Part shown: positions 19,071-28,271 of the stretch, in pieces
Position numbering within the stretch: the stretch's first letter is position 1
Layout: each line of letters starts with the position of its first letter
Assembly (NCBI GenBank): GCA_003232725.1
Contig: QIJH01000168.1
Span: 1-32,890 of the forward strand
Direction of reading: 5' to 3'
Length of the DNA stretch: 32,890 nt
DNA from: Chromatiaceae bacterium
Lineage (GTDB): Bacteria > Pseudomonadota > Gammaproteobacteria > SZUA-140
Notes under the pieces: generated by a model
Told to the model about the DNA's origin: nothing
What the model saw: only the letters and a program-made list of their open reading frames with translations
The model's database searches: none
Translations under genes and position numbers: made by a program

Positions 19071-19211
19071 ATGAGTGACCCAAAAGGTGATGATTTAGAA
19101 CTGGATGAAGAGTTTGCTGAAGATTATATTTCAGCAGATAAGTGGGGTAACGAATGGGACTCTGCGGGAGACTTGTCAGGCATTGATTTTCGGCTCGTGG
19201 ATGAAGAGTAA
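19071..19211 (+). CDS. Small highly acidic hypothetical protein
   Basis: 46 aa MSDPKGDDLELDEEFAEDYISADKWGNEWDSAGDLSGIDFRLVDEE. Upstream AGAGAGG. No family recognised. Confidence 0.45.
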   Translation: MSDPKGDDLELDEEFAEDYISADKWGNEWDSAGDLSGIDFRLVDEE

Positions 19212-19435
19212 AACCTGTCTTAATTCTCTATTAAGGAACGAAAAAAAATCTAATTTGAAGGTTCTCTTCAATTCGACTATCGTTAGCTGATGACTGCTTT
19301 TATTTTGAGTCTCGTGACTAGAATGTGACGTGCGCTTTGAGTTTATAGAGCAGATTAATGAGTCATTGATCCTGTGTCCTATATTGAAGATAGATTTTAT
19401 AGCTTTGATATTATTGCGATGTTGATTGAATTTTT

Positions 19436-20281
19436 TTGGGGTGTGATATTAGAATGGATAAAAAAATAATTTTTATTTTTTTTAGTATTTTCCTCATGTT
19501 TTTTAATTCGAAATTAATGTCTGCTGAGTCATCTGGTTCGGATATCACAGAGATAAGTATTGGTGCTGAAATTTTTCGTTGGCAGGAGTTTGGACGTGAC
19601 GATGCACGCTTATTAACGGAGCAGGGTTTACGCGCTTATTTAAGGTATTCCCGTAATAACCATGTGCGGAAGAGCAATGGTTATCTGTATAATATAACGG
19701 GTTCTCTTTACGGGGGCGACGTTGAGTATGACGGGCAGAGCCAACCCGGGGGGCACTTTAGCCCAGCAGATGTGGATTATGCGGGCTTGTCTGGAGAGTT
19801 TCTTGGCGGCTATCGATATAAGAACCCTCTTCGAGCACACGCACTGGATTTGTTTGCAGGGATTGGATTTGATTGGTGGTCGAGAGGGATTAGCGATGGC
19901 GTAAACTCTCAGGGTGTTGCTGTTCGTGGGCTTAACGAGGAATATTCCATTATCTTTATGCGCGTTGGCATGGGGCTGGAGTATAGGAAATCATTCTGGA
20001 AGAGTTTGTGGCGCGCCGGGGTGAAGTACCCCTTGTTTACTGAAGAGATCGTTGATATGCCTGCTGTAAAACTGACACCTGGAAAAAGTCCCTCTCTATT
20101 CTTCTCATATCGTTTTCAGATGGCTAGTGGTCATGGCCTGGATAAGGGTACGTTCTTCTATTTTGTTTATGATAGTTATCGTTTTTCCAAGTCTCCAGTT
20201 GTCACCACAGGTTCGTTGTTAGTTCATCAACCCAAGAGCCGTATGGATACGGTAAGCCTATCTATTGGGCGTGCATTTTGA
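19436..20281 (+). CDS. Putative outer-membrane beta-barrel protein
   Basis: Signal peptide, alternating aromatic/glycine strands, C-terminal ...MDTVSLSIGRAF ending in aromatic F typical of OMPs. Translation probably starts at the internal MDKK (19454). Confidence 0.6.
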   Translation: MGCDIRMDKKIIFIFFSIFLMFFNSKLMSAESSGSDITEISIGAEIFRWQEFGRDDARLLTEQGLRAYLRYSRNNHVRKSNGYLYNITGSLYGGDVEYDGQSQPGGHFSPADVDYAGLSGEFLGGYRYKNPLRAHALDLFAGIGFDWWSRGISDGVNSQGVAVRGLNEEYSIIFMRVGMGLEYRKSFWKSLWRAGVKYPLFTEEIVDMPAVKLTPGKSPSLFFSYRFQMASGHGLDKGTFFYFVYDSYRFSKSPVVTTGSLLVHQPKSRMDTVSLSIGRAF

Positions 20282-20438
20282 AGTTTTATTGATATTTATC
20301 ATTTCTTAAGCATAGTTAGGAACTTATTAAAGTTCTGAAATGTTTAGCCGTATTAATCTTTGACAACTTTATGGTGTGAAAATTGAGGTTGTGAACGTAT
20401 TTATAATTGAAAATTCCAGAGCAGGTTAGAGGGTTTCT

Positions 20439-22472
20439 ATGGCATCACAAGAGAGTGGTTCGTTATTTGGTCATCTGTCCGTGAGGGTGAAGATCAATCT
20501 GACAGTTGCCACCATTTTTGTATTTGTCATTAGCATGGTGACGGGGTATACCGTGTTTATAGAAAAACAGCGCGCGCAGGATGACGCAGAAGAGCGGACT
20601 AAAGACCTGGCTACATTTTATTTTGATAGCCTTAATACCATGATGTTAACGGACACCATGGATCAGCGTAGCATTCTGAGAAATAAAATACTTAAACGCA
20701 ATAATGTTGTTGATGCGAGAGTCATTCGAGGTGAACCCGTGAATCAGCAATATGGCCCAGGTTTTCCTGAAGAGGCCCCGGTTGATGAGTGGGATAGGCG
20801 TGCGTTGCAGGGCGAAGAAATTATGGAGCTACAGCAGGGTGAGGATTTTGATAAGGATATTGAAGGGCGAGTACTGACTGTTTTAACACCATTTCGCGCT
20901 ACGTCGGGGGAGAAACCTGGTGATATGAATTGTTTAGCTTGTCACAATGTACCTGAGAACTCGGTTAATGGCGCTATTCGAGTGAGTTATTCGTTACAGC
21001 ATGTCGATGAAACCATTGCTAAAGATGTGCGGACACAAATAATTGCAAATATCGCATTGTTAGTCGTTGGTTTGTTGCTGGCTAATTTTTTATTGGGAAA
21101 ATGGCTTTCTGCACCACTGAAACGAGTCATGGATACGGTTAATAAGCGTGCCGAGGGTGACTCATCGGTGAGAATTTCTGTTTCATCCCAAGATGAAATC
21201 GGTCAGCTTGGCATGGCATTCAATACAATGGCCGACAATGTGGATGGCGCGAGCCAACAACAGCAGGTTCAGGCACAACGAGAGCATGATGCTGCTGAAA
21301 TACTAAAAGAGAAGGTCAATGTTTTACTGGATGTAGTCAATCGGGCGGCTGAAGGTGATTTGAGCGGCGTTGTTACTTTTTCTGGGGAGGATGCCATCGG
21401 CTCGCTTGGTTCTGGCCTGCAATCGATGGTTCATAATTTAAGCGAGCTGATGGAGGAGCGCCGCATTGCCATGGAAGACCTTGAAGAGAAGGTTGATCAG
21501 GTGCAAATGGTGGTGCAACGTGCCGCGGCAGGTGACTTGACTGGGGAAATTGATGTTAGCGGCGATGATGCTGTTGGTCGCATGGCTCAAGGTATTCAGG
21601 CCATGATTAACAGTCTCAATGGGCTTGTCTCACAGGTTCAGCAGTCAGGTATCCAGGTGACATCATCTTCAACTGAAATAGCCGCTTCAGCTAAACAGCA
21701 AGAGGCAACGGTGGCTGAACAGGCGGCGACTGTAAATGAAATTGTGGCTACGGCCACTGAAATTTCAGCAACGGGTAAAGAGCTGGTTAATACGATGGAC
21801 GAAGTGGCGGGAGTTGCATCTGGTACTGCTGAGGCAGCTGCTAGTGGCCATACTGGCTTGGTTCGTATGGAAGAGACGATGCACTCTGTGGTTGATGCAT
21901 CCAATGCGATTGCATCCAAGCTTGAAGTCTTAAGTGAAAAAGCAGGGAATATTAATTCGGTGGTGACCACCATTACAAAAGTGGCAGATCAAACCAATTT
22001 ATTATCACTTAATGCGGCCATAGAAGCTGAGAAGGCGGGGGAGTATGGTGTTGGTTTCGCTGTCGTGGCCACTGAGATTCGTCGCCTGGCTGATCAAACA
22101 GCTGTCGCCACATTGGATATTGAGCAGATGGTACAAGAGATGCAGTCAGCTGTATCCGCCGGTGTGATGAGTGTTGAGAAGTTTTCGAAAGAGGTGAAAA
22201 ACAGTGTTGATGATGTGCGTGAGGTGGGTGCTCAGCTTGCGCAGATTATAGATCAGGTGCAGACGTTAACGCCACGCTTTGAAATTGTTCACGAAGGTAT
22301 GCATATGCAGTCTGAAGGTGCAGAGCAGATTAAGCAGGCAATGATTCAGTTAAGTGAATCTGCGCAACAAACGGTAGAGTCATTACGTCAATCCAATAGT
22401 GCAATTGATCGTCTTAATGATGCTGCGCATGGTCTTCAAGGTGGTGTCTCCCAATTCAAGATCGACTCCTGA
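20439..22472 (+). CDS. wspA: WspA-like methyl-accepting chemotaxis protein with periplasmic c-type heme (CxxCH) domain and three HAMP-like segments
   Basis: TM1, periplasmic domain with NCLACHNVPENSVNGAIRVSYSL, TM2, HAMP, then two more HAMP-like repeats. MCP hairpin tip (NLLSLNAAIEAEKAGEYGVGFAVVATEIRRLADQTAVATLDIEQMVQEMQSAVSAGVMSVEKF) is WspA-like. First gene of a wsp-ordered operon. Confidence 0.88.
   Translation: MASQESGSLFGHLSVRVKINLTVATIFVFVISMVTGYTVFIEKQRAQDDAEERTKDLATFYFDSLNTMMLTDTMDQRSILRNKILKRNNVVDARVIRGEPVNQQYGPGFPEEAPVDEWDRRALQGEEIMELQQGEDFDKDIEGRVLTVLTPFRATSGEKPGDMNCLACHNVPENSVNGAIRVSYSLQHVDETIAKDVRTQIIANIALLVVGLLLANFLLGKWLSAPLKRVMDTVNKRAEGDSSVRISVSSQDEIGQLGMAFNTMADNVDGASQQQQVQAQREHDAAEILKEKVNVLLDVVNRAAEGDLSGVVTFSGEDAIGSLGSGLQSMVHNLSELMEERRIAMEDLEEKVDQVQMVVQRAAAGDLTGEIDVSGDDAVGRMAQGIQAMINSLNGLVSQVQQSGIQVTSSSTEIAASAKQQEATVAEQAATVNEIVATATEISATGKELVNTMDEVAGVASGTAEAAASGHTGLVRMEETMHSVVDASNAIASKLEVLSEKAGNINSVVTTITKVADQTNLLSLNAAIEAEKAGEYGVGFAVVATEIRRLADQTAVATLDIEQMVQEMQSAVSAGVMSVEKFSKEVKNSVDDVREVGAQLAQIIDQVQTLTPRFEIVHEGMHMQSEGAEQIKQAMIQLSESAQQTVESLRQSNSAIDRLNDAAHGLQGGVSQFKIDS
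20931..20945 (+). other. CxxCH heme-c attachment motif (CLACH) in the receptor
   Basis: Codons TGT TTA GCT TGT CAC, in frame, N-terminal to TM2 (exported side). Confidence 0.85.
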
Positions 22473-22939
22473 TGCTGTTTATTATATTTCGTGTTGGTGA
22501 TGACCGTTATGTGGTCGATGCTAAAAAAGTGATTGAAGTGGTGCCGTTGGTGAAGTTGAATCATTTTTCCAACACGGCTAACTATGTCGCGGGCCTATGT
22601 AATTATCGGGCAGTGCCAGTACCAGTGATTGATATTCGTTGTTTGCTTGAAGATGTTATATCTCGTGCAGTGATGAGTACGCGAATCTTACTAGTGAAAT
22701 ACCTCGACTATCATCATCATGAACATCATCTTGGGATGATTGTAGAGCATGCAACAGAAACTATATCACTAGAAGTAGAGCAATTTCATCGTTCTGCGCA
22801 GCACTCCTCAGAAAATAATTATGTTTCAAACATGATGACAGATGAAAATGGCATCATCCAGTGGATGGATGTGGATCGTTTACTATCTCGACATGATTGC
22901 GGTGTCTTGTACGGTAGCCTTGCTGAGCCGGAAGAGTGA
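22472..22939 (+). CDS. wspB: CheW-like coupling protein WspB
   Basis: MLFIIFRVGDDRYVVDAKKVIEVVPLVKL...VAGLCNYRAVPVPVIDIRCLL: CheW fold. Overlaps wspA stop (TGATG). Confidence 0.85.
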   Translation: MLFIIFRVGDDRYVVDAKKVIEVVPLVKLNHFSNTANYVAGLCNYRAVPVPVIDIRCLLEDVISRAVMSTRILLVKYLDYHHHEHHLGMIVEHATETISLEVEQFHRSAQHSSENNYVSNMMTDENGIIQWMDVDRLLSRHDCGVLYGSLAEPEE

Positions 22940-24216
22940 TGTGCGAGAAGATTGAAATATTATTAAAAGATAAAATTGGGCTTAATATCAGCTCGGTTGG
23001 TACTGCATCGGTGCAAAATGCCATTAAACGTTGTTTAGTGAATTCTGGTTGTGATGATCTTGAGCAATATTATCAGATGTTGTTAAGTTCTGAAGATGAA
23101 TTTAAACGTTTGGTGGAAATGGTCGTCATCCCTGAAACCTGGTTTTTTAGGGATGATGTCCCTTTCGATATATTTTCTGGTCATATTAAATCAGGTTGGT
23201 TAATACCCAAAGAAAACTCACGAATGCTTAAGGTGTTGAGTGTTCCCTGTTCTACCGGAGAGGAGCCATACACGATTGCTATGGTGCTTGATAAATCAGG
23301 TTTTCCAGCTGATCGACTGCTGATTGATGCGATCGATATTAGTCAGGCTTCTCTTGATAAGGCTGTGGCGGGTGTTTACCGAGATAACTCTTTTCGTAGT
23401 GCTGATCTGACATTTCAAACGACATATTTTAAGAAAATTGAAAGCGGTTATCGTTTAAAAGAGAAGATAAGAGGCCGAGTGAATTTTCATCATGGGAATT
23501 TATTAAAAGATGACTTCTCTTTGATGAAGGGTTGCTATGATGTGGTTTTTTGTAGAAATCTACTGATTTATTTTGATAGCAAAGACCAAAAATCTGCAGT
23601 TCATAAGCTTCATGACCTATTGGCACCAGACGGTGTGTTGTTTGTTGGGCACGCTGAGGCAAATAATAATGTCAATAGTCTGTTTAAGTCATTACGGCTG
23701 CGTGGTGCGTTTGCATTTGTTAAGAAAGATGGCGATGAAAGCCACTCTGTGGTGGGTGACTACAACAAACGCTTTCATGCATTTTCAAAGAAGCATGGCT
23801 CGATGTTGTCGGTGAGGAGCCGACATACTAGCGCTGATCAGGTGTTGAAAAATAGTGCTCGCAATAAGCCATTTTCTGCGTATATGGGCATAGCGGGCTA
23901 TGAAACGAAAAATGACGAGCAGGCGCTGGTATCAAAGGCGAAGGAACTCGCTGATGAGGGTGCGCTTGAAGAAGCGGAGAGCCTATGCCTGGATCTCATA
24001 GCGCGCTTTAGTAATGCAGATGCTTATTATTTGTTAGGTCTTGTCTATGAGGCGTCAAGTAGACAAAGCATGGCAGAATCGATGTTTAGAAAAACTATTT
24101 ATTTAGTGCCAGATCATGCTGAAGCATTAGTGCATCTTGCGCTTCATGCTGAGCGTAATGGAGATAGCGGCGAGGCTCAAAGTCTTCGTCGACGTGCTGT
24201 GCGGGCAAGCCAGTGA
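22936..24216 (+). CDS. wspC: CheR-type methyltransferase with C-terminal TPR, WspC
   Basis: VIPETWFFRDDVPFDIF...LSVPCSTGEEPYTIAMVL...YDVVFCRNLLIYFD; C-terminal TPR-like ADAYYLLGLVYEASSRQSMAESMFRKTIYLVPDHAEALVHLA. Confidence 0.9.
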   Translation: MMCEKIEILLKDKIGLNISSVGTASVQNAIKRCLVNSGCDDLEQYYQMLLSSEDEFKRLVEMVVIPETWFFRDDVPFDIFSGHIKSGWLIPKENSRMLKVLSVPCSTGEEPYTIAMVLDKSGFPADRLLIDAIDISQASLDKAVAGVYRDNSFRSADLTFQTTYFKKIESGYRLKEKIRGRVNFHHGNLLKDDFSLMKGCYDVVFCRNLLIYFDSKDQKSAVHKLHDLLAPDGVLFVGHAEANNNVNSLFKSLRLRGAFAFVKKDGDESHSVVGDYNKRFHAFSKKHGSMLSVRSRHTSADQVLKNSARNKPFSAYMGIAGYETKNDEQALVSKAKELADEGALEEAESLCLDLIARFSNADAYYLLGLVYEASSRQSMAESMFRKTIYLVPDHAEALVHLALHAERNGDSGEAQSLRRRAVRASQ

Positions 24217-24240
24217 ATATTGTTTTTCATGGGTGTTTAA

Positions 24241-24915
24241 ATGGATGAACAGATAAAAAACTGTTGGTCAACCATTGGTGTTTGGGGTGCTGAGGATGAG
24301 AAATGCCCGCGTTTAGATGATGTATTACATTGCCGAAACTGTGATGTTTATTCAAATGCCGGGCGTAGCCTATTAACCCGCGCGATACCTGAAGACTATC
24401 AGGATTACTGGACCTCTTTGCTGGCAAAAGAGCAAACCAGGAAAAGCCATGATTCGCTATCAATCGTGGTGTTTAGATTGGGTGATGAATGGCTGGGTCT
24501 GCCGACAATCACGATCAAAGAGATCTCTGAGATTCGTCCGGTACATGGTATTCCAAACTCCCAAAGCTCTGTCGTAAAGGGGTTGGTTAATGTACGCGGT
24601 GAACTAAAGCTTTGGGTGTCGATGGGGAGATTGTTATCTGTCGATAAGGGTGGTGACTCAGATACTACTGTATTACGTAAAAATTTCCTTGAACGATTGG
24701 TGATTTTTGTAAAAGACGGAGAGCAATTTGTTTTTCCTGTGAGTGAAATTATTGGCACGCATCGTATCTGGAAGGAAAATATTCGTGAAGTACCGGCAAC
24801 TGCTGCAAATTCAATATATTCTCATCTTGCAGGTCTGTTTGAGCTAGAGGGCCGGCATGTGGGACTGTTAGACCAGGAACTGCTGTTTAATTCATTGCAG
24901 AGGAATCTCGTGTGA
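24241..24915 (+). CDS. wspD: CheW-like protein WspD with N-terminal Cys-rich extension
   Basis: CWSTIGVWGAEDEKCPRLDDVLHCRNCDVYSNAGRSLL N-terminus, then a CheW domain (VVFRLGDEWLGLPTITIKEISEIRPVHGIPN...VKGLVNVRGELKLWVSM). Confidence 0.87.
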   Translation: MDEQIKNCWSTIGVWGAEDEKCPRLDDVLHCRNCDVYSNAGRSLLTRAIPEDYQDYWTSLLAKEQTRKSHDSLSIVVFRLGDEWLGLPTITIKEISEIRPVHGIPNSQSSVVKGLVNVRGELKLWVSMGRLLSVDKGGDSDTTVLRKNFLERLVIFVKDGEQFVFPVSEIIGTHRIWKENIREVPATAANSIYSHLAGLFELEGRHVGLLDQELLFNSLQRNLV

Positions 24916-27227
24916 GTGATGACCTTAGTGGTTTCTCAATGCTTGATCTCTTTAAAACGGAGGCAGAAGGACAGCTATTATTATTGACTGATGGTCTGCT
25001 TGTATTAGAGCAAGACCCTTCAGCAACCGATAACCTTGAGTCGATGATGCGTGCATCGCACTCTATCAAAGGTGCTGCGCGGATGGTTGATATTGATCCC
25101 GTTGTTCGTATCGCTCACGTGATGGAAGATTGTTTTGTAGCTGCACAGAAGAGTGAACTGACATTGATGAGTACTGATATCGATGTGCTTTTAAGTGGCG
25201 TTGATGTGATGGGGCAAGTTTCAAAACTGGCTGAGTCTGACTTGCTATCGTGGCGTGATCAAAATGATACGGTGCTAGATGCACTTGTTTTAGCGCTTCA
25301 AGGAATATTGAGTGGAGAGCGGCCTCAGCGTTCGGCTACGCTGATTGAAACTGTCCCTGTTGTAGTTGATGTGGGAGAGCAAGTAGCAGCTGTTGAACCA
25401 CCTTCTGAAGATGGTGTTGTTGATATTGAAAAGAGCAAAGCGGCAGCTGCTCCACCTGATAAGGCTGTGTCACTGGCTGAAGTAAAAGAGCGTGTGTTGC
25501 GTGTGAGTACCGAACGTATGGATCGTCTGCTGGGACTCGCAGGTGAGGCGATGGTTGAGGCGCGCTGGTTGCACCCACATATTGAAGCGATGCAGCGCTT
25601 TAAGCGCTTTCAGTTTGACCTGGTAAGTGAGCTTGATGGTTTGCGTGAGAAATTCAATGAAGTCGATGTTAATCCATCGGTAGAGATGGCATTGATAGAG
25701 TTGCAGCGAAAAGCAGTCAAGCAACGCGAGGCGCTATCTGATCGATTGGTTGATCTGGAACACTTTGATTATCGCACTGCAAATCTTGCGGGACGATTGC
25801 ATCGAGAAGTATTGGCGAGCCGTATGAGACCCTTCTCTGATGGCGTTGATGGCTTTCAACGAATGGTACGAGATGTTGCACGTTCACTTGGAAAAGATGC
25901 GCGCCTTGAAATTACCGGTGTTACGACGCAGGTTGATCGTGATGTGTTAGAGATGGTAAAAGCGCCGCTTAATCACTTGTTGAGGAATGCTGTGGATCAT
26001 GGTGTTGAAATGCCAGAGGAACGTGTTGAAAGTGGCAAGTCTTCTCAGGCAATTGTGAAGCTTGATGCGCGCCATCGTTCTGGCATGTTACTGGTGACCG
26101 TTGAAGAGGATGGTCGCGGTGTCGATCTTGAGTCGTTGAAGCAGAAAATTCTAGAGCGCGGTTTGAGTAGTGAGGAGATGTTGGCTCAAATGAGCGATGC
26201 CGAACTACTGGAATTTCTCTTTTTGCCCAGTTTTAGTACAAAAAGTGAAGTGACCGAAATATCAGGAAGAGGAGTGGGGCTGGATGTTGTACATGATTCA
26301 GTTAAAGAGATGCGTGGTGTCGTTACTGTTTCATCGAAGCGAGGGAAGGGGACGCGTTTCCAGATGCAGCTGCCACTGACCCTGTCGGTTATTAGAACAT
26401 TGTTGGTTGATATTGGTGGTGAAAGCTACGCTTTTCCACTGGCGCGAATTGATCATCTGCTGAAGATCTCTGCTGATGAGATTGAACTGGTTGAGGATCA
26501 TCAATATGTGACATGGAACGATAGTCATATAGGCCTTGTTTCTGCCTCTCAGATATTTGGTTTGGCGCCAGTTGCGAGGAAAGATCGGCAATTATATGTG
26601 GTGATTTTGAGTGACAGGCATGGCCAATATGGGGTGATTGTTGATGCGTTCATGGGTGAACGTGAGTTGGCCGTTCAGGTGATAGACCCACGCCTAGGTA
26701 AAATTAAGGATATGAGTGCTGCTGCCTTACTGGATGATGGTTCGCCTACATTGATTATTGATGTTGATGATATGGCGCGCTCGATTGTGAAACTGATATC
26801 AAAAGGGCGGGTAGATAAGGTGAGCGGTAAAAGTCTTCCGGCTAATGAAGATCGTCGGCGAGTGCTGGTGGTTGATGATTCGATCACTGTGCGAGAAGTA
26901 GAACGTAAAATGTTAGAAGCGTATGGCTATGAAGTTGACGTTGCCGTTGATGGTATGGATGGCTGGAATGCGGTGCGCAGCGGAGATTATCGTTTAGTGA
27001 TTACAGATATCGATATGCCGAGAATGGATGGTATTGAGCTGGTGAAATTGATTAAACAAGATGAGCTACTACAGCGTATTCCGGTGATGGTTGTCTCGTA
27101 CAAAGATCGAGAAGAGGATCGCTTGCTGGGGCTTGAAGCGGGTGCTGACTATTATTTAACAAAAGGTGGCTTTCATGATGAGTCATTGCGCGAAGCGGTA
27201 GTTGACTTGATTGGAGAGGCGAGATGA
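24912..27227 (+). CDS. wspE: CheA-type hybrid histidine kinase/response regulator WspE
   Basis: Hpt (MRASHSIKGAARMVDI), HATPase (LLRNAVDHGVEMPEER; GRGVGLDVV), CheW domain and C-terminal REC (VVDDSITVREVERKML...VITDIDMPRMDG). Confidence 0.93.
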   Translation: MSDDLSGFSMLDLFKTEAEGQLLLLTDGLLVLEQDPSATDNLESMMRASHSIKGAARMVDIDPVVRIAHVMEDCFVAAQKSELTLMSTDIDVLLSGVDVMGQVSKLAESDLLSWRDQNDTVLDALVLALQGILSGERPQRSATLIETVPVVVDVGEQVAAVEPPSEDGVVDIEKSKAAAAPPDKAVSLAEVKERVLRVSTERMDRLLGLAGEAMVEARWLHPHIEAMQRFKRFQFDLVSELDGLREKFNEVDVNPSVEMALIELQRKAVKQREALSDRLVDLEHFDYRTANLAGRLHREVLASRMRPFSDGVDGFQRMVRDVARSLGKDARLEITGVTTQVDRDVLEMVKAPLNHLLRNAVDHGVEMPEERVESGKSSQAIVKLDARHRSGMLLVTVEEDGRGVDLESLKQKILERGLSSEEMLAQMSDAELLEFLFLPSFSTKSEVTEISGRGVGLDVVHDSVKEMRGVVTVSSKRGKGTRFQMQLPLTLSVIRTLLVDIGGESYAFPLARIDHLLKISADEIELVEDHQYVTWNDSHIGLVSASQIFGLAPVARKDRQLYVVILSDRHGQYGVIVDAFMGERELAVQVIDPRLGKIKDMSAAALLDDGSPTLIIDVDDMARSIVKLISKGRVDKVSGKSLPANEDRRRVLVVDDSITVREVERKMLEAYGYEVDVAVDGMDGWNAVRSGDYRLVITDIDMPRMDGIELVKLIKQDELLQRIPVMVVSYKDREEDRLLGLEAGADYYLTKGGFHDESLREAVVDLIGEAR

Positions 27228-28255
27228 GGGTGGCGATAGTAAACGACATGATGATGGCGGTTGAAGGTCTGAAGCGTATTTTATCGACAGCGACAGACCA
27301 TCAATTGGCATGGATTGCTATCAACGGTGAGGAAGCGGTAAATAAATGTGCTAATGATCTGCCTGATCTAATTTTAATGGATTTGATTATGCCTGTGATG
27401 AATGGCGTTGACGCCAGCCGAAAAATAATGGTTGAGACACCCTGTCCAATTTTGATAGTGACGGGTTCAGTTGAAGGCAATAGCGCGATGATCTTTGAGG
27501 CGATGGGGGCCGGTGCGCTGGATGTTGTTAAAACGCCGGTGTTGAATGCTGCCGGTGATATTCAGGGTGAGGTTACGATTCTTGATAAAATCAAAACGAT
27601 CGAAAAGTTAACGCGGCCAACAGTCCCGCATGGTTCTGTTAATGTGGTGCAACGCTGTGCAAGCTCGCTCGCACAACGCAGTCAATCACTCGTTATTCTT
27701 GGCTCCTCAACAGGGGGGCCGCCTGCTTTGGCAAAAGTGCTTGCTGATTTCCCAGCTGGTTTTTCTGGTAGTGTCATTATCATTCAGCATATTGATGCGC
27801 ATTTCGCATGTGAGTTGGTCGAGTGGCTAGATACTCAATGTGAAATGAAGGTAAAGATAGCGGAAGAGGGAGAGAAAATTTCTTCTGGGATCATCTATCT
27901 TGCGGCAACGAATGATCACCTGTTCATGTCTTCCGCTGGGCGTTTGAGATATACTGAAGAGCCCAAAGGGATGGTCTATCGTCCTTCAGTCGACGTCTTT
28001 TTTGAAAGTGTTGCACAGCACTGGGGTGGGAGGTTAGTGGCTGTGTTGTTAACGGGTATGGGGCGTGATGGCGCGGCTGGACTGCTAGCGTTGCGTCAAA
28101 AAGGCGTCTATACCATTGCGCAGGATGAGGCTTCGTGTGCAGTTTACGGCATGCCTAAAGCGGCGGTGGCACTGAATGCCGCAGTGGAAGTTCTTCCGTT
28201 GGATGAAATTTCAGCAGTATTGCTTAAGCGTTATGACAGCGTAATTAGAAACTAA
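27224..28255 (+). CDS. wspF: CheB-type methylesterase WspF
   Basis: MRVAIVNDMMMAVEGLKRIL...LPDLILMDLIMPVMNGVDASRKIM REC domain and methylesterase (LGSSTGGPPALAKVL; IIQHIDAHFACELVEWLD; LLTGMGRDGAAGLLALRQKG). Confidence 0.93.
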   Translation: MRVAIVNDMMMAVEGLKRILSTATDHQLAWIAINGEEAVNKCANDLPDLILMDLIMPVMNGVDASRKIMVETPCPILIVTGSVEGNSAMIFEAMGAGALDVVKTPVLNAAGDIQGEVTILDKIKTIEKLTRPTVPHGSVNVVQRCASSLAQRSQSLVILGSSTGGPPALAKVLADFPAGFSGSVIIIQHIDAHFACELVEWLDTQCEMKVKIAEEGEKISSGIIYLAATNDHLFMSSAGRLRYTEEPKGMVYRPSVDVFFESVAQHWGGRLVAVLLTGMGRDGAAGLLALRQKGVYTIAQDEASCAVYGMPKAAVALNAAVEVLPLDEISAVLLKRYDSVIRN

Positions 28256-28271
28256 GCATGGGGCAGTCGAT

